From Echinarachnius parma (lineage: Eukaryota > Echinodermata > Echinoidea > Clypeasteroida > Echinarachniidae): a stretch of 64,000 bases of DNA. Within the stretch, counting starts at the first letter, position 1, and each line of letters begins with the position of its first letter. Location: contig JBAMJV010005490.1 of assembly GCA_037951105.1 (NCBI GenBank), positions 85,001 through 149,000 of the forward strand, read 5' to 3'. Of this stretch, positions 45,401 through 54,254 are shown piece by piece. The translations under genes and the position numbers were made by a program. The notes beneath the pieces were generated by a model. It made no database searches. It saw nothing but the letters and a program-made list of their open reading frames with translations, and had not been told where the DNA came from.

Positions 45401-48400
45401 CATTAATTAATGGGCAAATATTTTTGTTGCAGTTCTTTGAAATATAATTTGCATTATTTCAGTAATTTTAATTGTATATTCTTATCTTTGAAGGTATGCC
45501 CTTGGGTGAGATAGTTAAAGGGTACCACCACCCAAAAATAGTATCCTTATAAATGAAAGGTATCATCTTTAGTATTCCATTCCATCAACAAGTTCACAAA
45601 AATATGTGTCCAGAAAAAAAATATATAATTGGAAAATGCATCACCATTCTAAAGCATGCGTTAACTTAAGGGGTCTGTATGTACGAGACTAAGTGTGTGC
45701 AGAGCGAACGAATCGCCCGGGATTCTATTCCCTCCGTACGTATGCGTGAATAGCATTGGCGCACTCGCAAATGTTTGGCCCGTATGGAACCAGGAAATAG
45801 TAGTGGTTCCGTAAGTGGGGGAAATTAATTGCTTTGTTTATGAATTACACAACCCTTTGCAAAATGTTGGGTATCTATTTGATATCACAAAACGGTACCA
45901 AAGCATATAATTATGTGTTGTTCTTTGCCTGGTGGTCACCTTTAATTTTTCTCCCCTGATCAGCTTGTATCTTAACTTTTCATTCTCTAGCTGTCTTCAA
46001 TATGTTTATGTACAGTACAGTTTGGAGGTCTGAAAATATGTATTATTTGTATTTCATGAAATTGAAAAATTGTCTTTACTTCTTGTAATCCATTTTTATA
46101 AATTAAAAAAACAAAATTAACTTGTTGGCAAGGAATGAGAATTTTTGGCGGGCTAGCCAAAATTTTGATGGACCATCCAAATCAAATCTAACTAGCCAGT
46201 CTGTTTAGTTGACATCATGTGCAAAAAGTGATGAATGAGTGATACAGTGTGTATTGTTGTGATCTGATATGCCCACTGAGTAATGTGTGAAATTTTTTTG
46301 TTAAATTGGATGTTATATAGCCAAGTAATGAGCAAACAGCAAAATTATTGCACTGACTTTGTACACAGTTACGCCTATCCAGTGGATAGTTTAATATGTG
46401 AACACTTCAATTGTAAATATCTTCTGAACGAAAGGGAAATTAAAAATACCGAAACCTGTCTCACGCTTCTTTTGTTAATACGAATACAACAAGGTATGAG
46501 AGAATCGCTTGAGTTCCGAGTAACTTTTGAGGATTTGGACAATGTTACTAGATCTACAACAAGGTATGAGAGAATCGCTTGAGTTCCGAGTAACTTTTGA
46601 GGATTTGGACAATGTTACTAGATCCCTTTAAATGTGACCCCTGATTTTGCAAATAACCCTCACCATCCCCCCTTACAGGTTCAAGAGCTGCATGACAAGG
46701 GCAGAGAGGAAGTGATCCGAGACCAGTGCGGCGATATTAAGTGGCATTTTGTGGGACACCTCCAGAGCAACAAGGTCAAGAAACTCATCAGTAAGTTACA
46801 TTACGTATGTATGATCCAGAGTAGGCGAGAGCATGATCATGTCCCAGGACCAGCCCTAGTTCCACTGATCTCTAGATCTTGGATAAGAGCTTGGGCAATC
46901 CTTTCTGGTTGAATGAGTAGGCTAGATATATGTGCTCTGCTATGTTCTTTTGAGCTCAGGTAATTCTAGCATATTGACATCGATGAGTAAGAGCCAATGA
47001 TGCCAATTGCCACATGTGGTAAATGTTGCTGATCCCCTAATCAGGCCCCCTGGGCCTTGGAATTAGCTCTGACCCGCTGGTCTAGGGCTACAACATTTAA
47101 CTTCAGGCCACCAATATTTGATTACTCCAAATTTGACTTGCAAGAATGGTAACCATTTTTGTTGCGAGCCCACCGAAGGTGGAGCCCTGGAGGGGAGACT
47201 AAGGGATCCAAATTGCGTCCGTCTGTCGTCCGTCCGTGACGCTTACACAAATTTGAATAACTTTCCAACCCTGCATCTGTTTGTAACCAAACTTGATTGG
47301 TAGATGCCCTAGATTAGCCTCCATGATAGTTTGGGGTGAAAGGTCACATAAGTAGGTCAAAGGTCAAATGGGGTCAAATGTGAAATTTTACCTGCAAGAG
47401 TCTATTAGGGTTGATAACTTTCCAACCCTGCATCTGTTTGTTACCAAACTTGATTGGTAGATGCCCTATATTGGCCTCCTTGATATTATGGGTCAAAGGT
47501 CACATAAGTAGGTCAAATGAGGTCCAATGTGAACTTTTACCTGCAAGAGTCTTATTAGGGTTGATAACTTTCCAATCCTGCATCTGTTTGTTACCAAACT
47601 TGATTGGTAGATGCCCTATATTGACCTCCATGATATTCTGGGGTCAAAGGTAAATTGAGGTCCAATGTTGCATGAATGCGCGCAATTGGGCGAGACAATT
47701 TACGGCTATCGCCTTGTTGTTTCTATAGTTCTGAAGTGGGGTGGGGGGGGGGGGGGTCAGCTAGGCACATTCGACAGGCTAGATGCTTCGTGTCCAGCAA
47801 ACATTGAAAGTTCCTTGATGCTTCATCAAAGTTTATCTCTGGAACATTTGTATAGTTCTGAAAATAATGGAAGGTAGAAATGAGAAGAAATAATAAGTTA
47901 ACTTCATTTAATGTAATTTATTTTATAATGCGCATAAGTCTGTATGTGAAATCTCTTTATTAAAGATGAAATAATAATAGATCGTATTTATATAGCGCCT
48001 AATGCAGAACAGCCTCTAAGCGCTTATTATTACCCCTGGTCATAATAATGGTACAGTTCAGACCCGCACAATTATCTTGTACACATTCTCAACTCCCCGG
48101 CGAGCATACTAGCGGAGGGCAACCCTGTAGGTGCACCAAGCTAATTTTCAACAGACCAGGTACCCATTTATACACCTGGGTAGAGAGCAGCAATGTGGAT
48201 TAAATGCCTTGCTGAGGGGCAAACGGAGTGGGCTGGGTTCGAACTCGGGATCTCACGATCGGAAAGCACGCTCTCTACCAATCTTGCCACACCACTTACA
48301 CTAAAATCTGAAAATATTCAACACCATATGCTATTTGTTTCAGGTACTCCCAACCTGTACATGGTTGAAACTGTGCATTCCAAGAAATTGGCCGTGGAGC

Positions 48401-51400
48401 TGGAGAAACAGTGGAGCAAAGAGACCGACAGAGGAAGGTTGCGGATCTTTGTGCAGGTCAACACAAGTGGTGAAGAAAGTAAGCGACTCTTAGATGTACA
48501 TTTATTGTGATTTAGAATGTACAGTGGAACCTAGTTAAAGTGATCCATTAACTTTGTACAATTTCAACCCAAATCACTTGGGGAATTCCCACTTCTCTTG
48601 TACCTTGTTGTTTGGCTTATGGTAACTGAAGAATTTTTTCAAGTGTCTCCATAATAATGGATATATTCAAGATTGAATTTGAGGGCGTCTATAGATAGTT
48701 TCTGACCGTAGTCAAGAGTACCGTAAATCTCTGTGTATAAGACGCACTTTTTTTCCGTCAGAAAATTTTCAAAGTGGGGGGTGCGTGCGTCTTATATACA
48801 CACGTATAGCCAAAAAAATAAATTTAAAAAAAAAAAAAAAAATTCTGGACACCCTGTAGTCATGTTCATAATGTGTATAACACATGGTTTAGGGCATGAC
48901 AAGAGCTTGCTGTCATTTGTAGCATTCAGCAAAATATACCTTTTTCTCACACACAAAATATTGGTTACAGATGTAAAAATTGCAAGTTTATTGAGCAGTA
49001 ATACTGCTGCTAATGAATATTCATACATTTGTGAGCAGCAGTACTAATTAAATATGCAATTTTCTAACCAGTGGTTATAAATTTTGCTCATAATAAAAAA
49101 TAGTTGTTAGTAAATTTTAAAAATTGCATTAAATTTAGTGAGTATTGGTGCTCATGAATATTCATGAATATGAATATGAATATTTATGAGCACCAGTGTT
49201 ACTGCTCAATAAATGTGCAATTTGTGTACTAACCACTATTTTATGTGAGAAAATGTGGTTGATGAATGCTACATTCAACATTAAGATAGTGGCATGCCCT
49301 AGACCAGTGGTATAAGCATTCCAATAGCACTTCAGGGTCTTAAAAAAAAAAAAAGGGTGTGAAAGTTGGGGGTGCGTTTTATACACGAGTGCGTCTTATA
49401 CACGGAGATTTACGGTATATGAATTTGGATACCCAAACGTCCATTCTAGTATCCAAATTCGGATACTTCACTCGAACGATCGGGATAAAATCAGACTTTG
49501 ATTTCTCTGTTTTCAATTGGTAAACTTTATTCCTTTTCTATGAAATTCTCACATATCATTCTCAAGAATCTTACAATGAAATTGGTGTATGATTGAAGTC
49601 TCATAACTTTTTTTGGAAAATATAAAGTTAAGTATAACAGATCTTTTTAAGAGCTCTGGACCCCGTAACAGAAAGAGATTGTAAAATTGCAATGTACTGC
49701 CAGTCATATCATGTGACTGAATGCTCTAGTCTGATTGGTTCAACTACAGTGCATATATTCTGATTTGCAATTAATTGCAACTCTTTCTGCAACTGGGGGC
49801 CGGTATGACGAAATCATCTTATAAACAGGATATAACAAGTAACATGTCCAAGTCTTATGGTCCTCATTTTAATAAGGCTCAATTGTATTGGATAAATGAG
49901 CAACTCTTTTTAAAAGAGTGTGCATCACCTGCACTACCTGGGGAGCGTTCCTTCTGAGTAGCTCATACTGCTGTTTGTTTTTCTTTCCATAGATAAAAGT
50001 GGCCTTGCTCCAGATGAGTGTGGCGAGACAGTGAGTCTTGTACTTCAGCACTGCAAGATGCCTTTGAATAGAGCGTGCACCATCTCCACTCCCCGGGGAG
50101 CATTCCTTCTGAGTGGTCATACTGTTGTTTGTTTTTCTTTCAATAGATAAAAGTGGCCTTGCTCCAGATGAGTGTGGCTAGACAGTGAGTCTTGTACTTC
50201 AGCACTGCCCAAGCCAGCATTTAACTAGACTTCTAATGATATTAGATGCCTACGAATAGAGCGTGCACCATCTCCACTCCCTGAGGAGCATTCATTCTGA
50301 GTGGTTCATACTCTTGTATTCTTTTACTTCCGTAGATAAAAGTGGCCTTGCTCCTGATGAGTATGGAGAGAAAGTGAGTCATGTACTTCAGCACTGCCAA
50401 GATGCCTTCGAATAGAGCGTGCACCATCTCCACTCCCTGGGGAGCATTCTGTCTGAGTGGTCATACTGTTGTTTGTTTTTCTTTCAATAGATAAAGGTGG
50501 CCTTGCTCCAGATGCGTGCAGCGAGACGGTGAGTCATGTACTGGAGAACTGCCCCAGCCTGCAGTTCACTGGGCTCATGACGATAGGAGCATTCGATCAT
50601 GACCTCGCCAAGGGACCTAATCCAGACTTTCAGGTGACAATAATTTTTAATTTTAGGGGGCTACTTTTTCAATCTGATGGAATTCACAAAATATTTCACA
50701 TAATACCCTATGGTAATTTTAGGGGCTATCTACTGATTTCAGGGGGCTATTTGGAAAATTAGGGGGCAAAGTCGCCCTCAGCCCCCGCTTATTTCCTACC
50801 CTGGGCCAGGTGAGCAACTTTCAAAACTATATTACCATGTTTTTTTCAATTTTCAATTTCAATTTATTTGTGTTGTAATTTCAATTTATTTATGTTGTAA
50901 TGTACTAGGCATATTTTCCTAATTTTAATACACGTTACATCCATAAGTTAAGTTCCACTTGTTATTGTCCACCTTTATTCCAGTGTTTACTGCAGTGTAT
51001 GGGTGACATATAAGCAGTGTAGTTTATACTGAGGATATACTGTACCTAATTTGTTTTTGTCCACCATTATTTATTCCAGTGTTTACTGCGGTGTAGAGAG
51101 GACGTCTGTAAGCGGTGTAGTCTAGATGCAGAACAGGTGGAACTTAGCATGGGAATGTCGGGGGATTTTGAGCATGCTGTAAGTATTGCCAGTTTTGTTG
51201 ATTTCTCTGATCATCTTATTGGGTTCTTTGATGGATTTTGTTCAAACTTTTTGGAGTTAAAAAAAAAAAAGTTTGATCCTGTATCAATATTTTTCCAAGA
51301 TTGTGTAAATTTTCAAACATCAACAATTTGCAGAGCAGGTGGAACTCGGCATGGGAATGTCAGGGGATTTTGAGCATGCTGTATTGCCAGTTTTGTTGAT

Positions 51401-52526
51401 TTTCTGATCATTTAGTTGGGTTCTTTGTTTGATTTTGTTCAAACTTTTTGGGAGATTTTCAAATGTTTTTAGGTCCAGTATACATGGACATTTCCAAGAT
51501 TGTGAAGATTTGCAAACCTCAACAATCTGGTGATTGGCAATTGTTTTTAAGCTACAGTTTGATTAAACTTTTCCAAAAATATGCATCTTTGCATCTCCAA
51601 AAATGTAATTGAACCAATTTTGAACTCAACAAATTTTGAACGAGCTATTATTAGAATATGTTAAAAGTTAATGAAATCTCTGGAGCAGAGAAATTATTGT
51701 GTACTCAACCTTTTCTATTTCTGGGGATTTCTGATAACCTCCATTATTTTGCATACTTTTCCATTGTTGCTTTCAATTGTCTTAAAGGGATAGTTGAGTT
51801 TTGGTAGAGAGGGCTCTCTACTACTTTTTTTGTGTGAGGTAATGAAAAACTGAGTATAATTTGAAAGAGCATAATATTTAAATAATAAAATGTTTGATCA
51901 AAATTGGTTCAGAGACGGCTGAAATATCCATAAATATAACAATTTGTAATAAAGCTGGGGCCCCAGGTTTATTAGAGAATTTTGAACCAGCCGTTAAAAA
52001 TTCAAAAAAATGCTTCCTCTTTTCAAAAAGTTACAAAATAGGTATTTAAATAGTTGTTGGTTATTTCTCTATCTAATCACTATTTCAACAATACATCACA
52101 TGCACAATATTTTATTCAAAATGGTTCAAACCGATGAGTGTTTAGAGAGCGCCCTCTTACGTTTTAACGGCTCTTTTTGAATGATAACATGATCTTTACT
52201 ACGTCATTTGTAATTTTGTGTTCCTTTCTAGTTATAACTATTAGTTTGTAATGTAATGATGCAGGTTTTGGTTACTAAAATTCAGTTTCACCAAAACTGT
52301 ACTCTCCTTACCAGAACTCAACTATCCCTTTAAGCAAAAGCTTACTAAATATTAAAATACTTGTAATGTTTTTCCCCCCAGGAAAAACAATATATATTTA
52401 TTTGTCAAAAAATTATTATATTATTTTCTTCCACAGATTGCTGTTGGCAGTACTAACGTCCGAGTGGGGAGCACTATATTTGGAGCGAGAGCACAGGTCA
52501 AGAAGAAACCAGAGACGCAAACATGA
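42328..52526 (+). CDS. PLPBP: Pyridoxal phosphate homeostasis protein (YggS/PROSC)
   Basis: Seven exons (42328-42423, 45248-45355, 46679-46790, 48344-48478, 50491-50633, 51080-51178, 52437-52526) join in frame into 260 aa, close to the human length of about 275. The protein is a single-domain TIM-barrel that binds pyridoxal 5'-phosphate and is thought to buffer and deliver this cofactor without known catalysis. Family motifs in order are LVAVSKTKP (first Lys is the PLP Schiff-base residue), [62 protein letters not shown] and [13 protein letters not shown]. No clear targeting peptide is seen. Introns 4 and 5 contain tandem pseudo-exons made from the edges of exons 5 and 6. Confidence 0.96.
44394..44488. 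repeat. Short palindrome, GGCGTCGAT ends
   Basis: GGCGTCGAT...GATACCCATTCATCAGGGGG is mirrored by CCCCCTGATGAATGGGTATT...ATCGACGCC. Partial relatives are at 33822-33850 and 36656-36716. It lies in PLPBP intron 1. Confidence 0.8.
44747..44936. mobile_element. TA-flanked CCGTATTTG element
   Basis: CCGTATTTGCTGGTGTATTA and TAATACACCGACAAATACGG are inverted, with TA on both sides. The interior repeats GGTTAATACACCG and GTGCGGTTAATACAC. About 190 bp, in PLPBP intron 1. Confidence 0.8.
45248..45355 (+). CDS. PLPBP: PLPBP exon 2 (PLP-lysine exon)
   Basis: Starts after TTTTCAG, ends TAT|GTAAGT, phase 0 both sides, 36 codons. It encodes [20 protein letters not shown] through [15 protein letters not shown] carries the cofactor-binding lysine. 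Confidence 0.95.
46485..46624. repeat. Perfect 70-bp tandem duplication
   Basis: Two copies (46485-46554 and 46555-46624) of TACAACAAGGTATGAGAGAA ... TTACTAGATC with no difference that I can see. It ends about 55 bp before PLPBP exon 3. The right edge (TTACTAGATCCCTTT) matches the terminus of the element at 13085-13458. Confidence 0.95.
46679..46790 (+). CDS. PLPBP: PLPBP exon 3
   Basis: Acceptor CCCCTTACAG, donor CA|GTAAGT, phase 0 in and phase 1 out. It encodes [19 protein letters not shown] then [26 protein letters not shown] is a family signature. Confidence 0.95.
46817..47065 (+). repeat. Dispersed repeat shared with 19850-20095
   Basis: Same order of landmarks as the pantothenate kinase intron copy (CAGGACCAG, CTAGTTCCACTGATCTCTAG, TTCTAGCATATTGACATCGA). 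It begins about 25 bp after PLPBP exon 3. Confidence 0.75.
47257..47664. repeat. Three tandem copies of a roughly 155-bp unit
   Basis: ATAACTTTCCAACCCTGCAT starts copies at 47257 and 47414, and a near-identical one at 47564. Each continues ACCAAACTTGATTGGTAGAT and AAAGGTCACATAAGTAGGTC. A lead-in GCGAGCCCACCGAAGGTGGA with CCGTCCGT repeats precedes them. Noncoding, PLPBP intron 3. Confidence 0.85.
47966..48298 (-). repeat. tRNA-derived SINE
   Basis: Minus-strand relative of 17859-18222: B-box complement GGGTTCGAACTCGG, TTGCCACACC at the head, ATTTATATAGCGCCTAATGC at the tail. It ends about 45 bp before PLPBP exon 4. Confidence 0.85.
48344..48478 (+). CDS. PLPBP: PLPBP exon 4
   Basis: Acceptor TTTGTTTCAG, donor GAAGAAA|GTAAGC, phase 1 in and out. 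It encodes [18 protein letters not shown] and [22 protein letters not shown] is a conserved barrel strand of the family. Confidence 0.95.
48721..49415. mobile_element. Intact TA-flanked CCGTAAATCTC element
   Basis: 695 bp with inverted ends CCGTAAATCTCTGTGTATAA and TTATACACGGAGATTTACGG, TA on both sides. It is the reverse-orientation relative of 28604-30907, lacks the 1.5-kb insertion found there, and lies in PLPBP intron 4. Confidence 0.9.
49658..49801. mobile_element. GGGCCCCGTTGCAGAAAGA-family MITE
   Basis: GACCCCGTAACAGAAAGAGA on the left mirrors TCTTTCTGCAACTGGGGGCC on the right; TTGCAATTAATTGCAACTC is typical family interior. Relatives are at 44570-44643 (right half), 53578-53717, 57266-57374 and 58594-58747. 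Confidence 0.75.
49915..50490 (+). pseudogene. Three tandem pseudo-copies of the exon 5 start
   Basis: Copies begin at 49993, 50147 and 50336; the true exon begins at 50491. Each has a pyrimidine tract, an AG, then ATAAAAGTGGCCTTGCTCC and the NKSGLAPDE-like coding start. The first is open until the second copy's AG. The second has TAG after about 11 codons. The third reaches TAG after about 26 codons. Between copies lies a SINE fragment (CACCATCTCCACTCCC, GGGGAGCATTC). Periods are about 154, 189 and 155 bp. Confidence 0.9.
50491..50633 (+). CDS. PLPBP: PLPBP exon 5
   Basis: Acceptor TTTCTTTCAATAG, donor CAG|GTGACA, phase 1 in and phase 0 out. It encodes [14 protein letters not shown] then [19 protein letters not shown] and GPNPDFQ. 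It is the only one of the four tandem acceptors followed by a complete exon. Confidence 0.95.
50655..50805 (+). repeat. GGGGGCTA repeat, pair of 31045-31200
   Basis: It starts about 20 bp after PLPBP exon 5 and matches 31045-31200 in order and orientation. Confidence 0.8.
50994..51030 (+). pseudogene. Upstream fragment copy of exon 6 start
   Basis: TTCCAGTGTTTACTGCAGTG copies the acceptor and first codons of exon 6 (TTCCAGTGTTTACTGCGGTG) 86 bp earlier, with GTCCACC upstream in both. In-frame stops follow (ATATAAGCAGTG), so it is inactive. Confidence 0.8.
51080..51178 (+). CDS. PLPBP: PLPBP exon 6
   Basis: Acceptor TTTATTCCAG, donor GCT|GTAAGT, 33 codons, phase 0 both sides. It encodes [19 protein letters not shown] then [25 protein letters not shown] is the phosphate-site signature of the YggS family. 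Confidence 0.95.
51333..51540 (+). pseudogene. Downstream copy of exon 6 end and intron
   Basis: GAGCAGGTGGAACTCGGCAT repeats the last 48 bases of exon 6 with few changes and stays open, but the donor is damaged (GCTGTATTGCC instead of GCTGTAAGTATTGCC). Following intron text (GATTTTGTTCAAACTTTTTG, TTTCCAAGATTGTG) is duplicated as well, with a spacing of about 202 bp. Confidence 0.85.
51782..52333. mobile_element. TTAA-flanked 552-bp element
   Basis: TTAA precedes AGGGATAGTTGAGTTTTGGT and follows ACCAGAACTCAACTATCCCT, which are inverted copies. TTAA targets are characteristic of piggyBac-type transposons. Interior text recurs at 3.9, 4.2, 23.1, 31.4 and 60.9 kb. No transposase. It occupies PLPBP intron 6. 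Confidence 0.8.
52437..52526 (+). CDS. PLPBP: PLPBP exon 7 (C-terminus)
   Basis: Acceptor CTTCCACAG. It encodes [20 protein letters not shown] then a short basic end to [16 protein letters not shown] is the last conserved block of the family. Confidence 0.95.
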   Translation: MAVGSTNVRVGSTIFGARAQVKKKPETQT

Positions 52527-52746
52527 TGGACAAAGAATCTTCATGTATAACAACCAAGTATTATATAATAATGATAATAGAGTCATTTGTATAAATAATT
52601 GAAGAAAGATCACTGTTACCCTTCAATTGATCCCTCAGAGTTGCACATTCTTGGGTTTCTTCTTACCAGGGCGTTACAGGTTTTGAAGCTACTAACTGGC
52701 ACGAGCAATTAATATGGCAAATTGGGAAGAGATACAAATATAAGGT

Positions 52747-52830
52747 GCTTTGTAGCTCAGTAGGTTGAGCACTGGTCTAAGCAAATGATGCAAATCCAGA
52801 GGAAAAGGGGTTCAATTCCCACCCAAAGTC
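52747..52830 (+). repeat. tRNA-derived SINE head
   Basis: TGTAGCTCAGTAGGTTGAGC (A box) and GGGTTCAATTCCC (B box) have tRNA-like spacing, followed by AACTTTTCTTCGCTC. It lies about 220 bp downstream of the PLPBP stop, on the same strand. Confidence 0.7.
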
Positions 52831-53220
52831 AACTTTTCTTCGCTCAGCTTTGGTTTGGGAGGATATTCAGTTTCCCTGATGTACAAACATCTCTTTATCT
52901 GTATCAAGCTGATTACATTTTATTTGACTATACTTATGTTATTGGATACCATCTTGGAGCTCCAAAAATGTGCCCATTCTGCCACATCTACAATGCAAAT
53001 GGTCATAATAGGGTACCTTGCCGTATAGCCATGTACACACCATACGCACAATTGCCTTGGAGCACACAGAGTGCGTAGACGATGCAAAGTTCAGAGCCGT
53101 GCCACCCATGCATTGTTCTTTCACAGCCTGCTCCGCACAACAGGATGGCAATGTCTGTATGGGTGCATACTGCCTCCATGTCATATTCATCCCCATCTTC
53201 AACTGGCAACTGTTCAGATA

Positions 53221-53410
53221 CTGTAAACGTTGTTAATTTCGCGCTGAGCGACACAAAAACACATTTGCAGGTTTTTAATTTCGCTGCCGAGAAAGAGTTC
53301 ACACGCATTGCAAATCACGCATTGCAAATCGCGCATTTATATTCGCGGACGCCGACTTCAGCGCGAAATCCGCGAAAATTAATGCACCGCGAACATTACC
53401 ACGTTTACAG
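53221..53410. mobile_element. TA-flanked CTGTAAACG element
   Basis: CTGTAAACGTTGTTAATTTCGC and the right end with GCGCGAAAT...CGTTTACAG are inverted, with TA on both sides. CpG-rich interior (AATTTCGCTGCCGAG, TTCGCGGACGCCG). 190 bp. Confidence 0.75.
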
Positions 53411-53577
53411 TACTCCTTGTAAAATGATTTGTGCTTGGAATACCAATTCACCTTACCAGTCCCAATGTATACACTTGGGTTGAGAGCATCAATGTGGATT
53501 GTTGATTTCTAGTTTCTAATGTACTGCCTCTTGGAATTGGAAGGCACATAATACATGTATCGATCTTGTCACACCAG

Positions 53578-53717
53578 GGCCCCGTAGCAGAAAGATTCAC
53601 GATCAATCGTACGATTGATTAATTGATCATACGATCAATTAATTGGTCGTACGATTGATCGTACGACCAATATTGATTGATCGTACGATTAATCGTGAAT
53701 CTTTATGTTACGGGGCC
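53578..53717. mobile_element. GGCCCCGTA hairpin MITE, CAG-flanked
   Basis: GGCCCCGTAGCAGAAAGATT and AATCTTTATGTTACGGGGCC are inverted. CAG lies on both sides (53575-53577, 53718-53720). The interior is a dense series of GATCAATCGTACGATTGAT palindromes. A 3-bp duplication would fit a Harbinger-like element. Confidence 0.8.
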
Positions 53718-54254
53718 CAGATAGTGGACTCGCATGTATATTTACCATGTTTTAAAAAGTACCGATTACTGTGTAACCTGTCTCGGTGGCCAACTGTTTA
53801 TTGCAGTCACCCTGCCTGTAGTGTCCACCAAAAGTAATCCCCTGCAGAGAAAATCAACATCATGGAACCTGCCTACAGAGGTGCTCTGTCTAGAGAAGCC
53901 ACTTTCCTTGTTTCCCTTAGGTGGTCACGATACACAAGTGTTACTATAATATTCATGGCTCGACATTTAAACAGTCCCCCGTGCTTGGGGCAAGAGAGAC
54001 ATGCTACCAAAAATGATCAATGTCAAAATTAAATTTTTCTTGCTCAACTAGGCAGTATAACAGACTTTTTAAGTTTTGTTTGCAGGCCACTGGTTATCTT
54101 TGTGAAGTCTTGATTGTACTTGCCTGACCAGGCAACAAAGGAAAAGGGGATGATTTTGAGCCTTTTGCTGTATTTGATATACAGGAGTTTTGATTATGTG
54201 GCATAGTTTGTCTGTGTAGTATTAGTCCAGTAGTCATCTCTAGGGCCTAGAAAT

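Noticed and set aside
46283-46582. 99-codon plus-strand ORF in PLPBP intron 2
   Set aside because: Its end lies in the 70-bp tandem duplication and the rest has no recognisable domain.
52747-52830. Possible functional tRNA gene
   Set aside because: A and B boxes are good but the acceptor stem does not pair and the anticodon arm is irregular; a SINE head is more likely.
52785-53480. ORFs downstream of PLPBP
   Set aside because: They overlap a SINE head and a CpG-rich TIR element; no splice structure or protein similarity.
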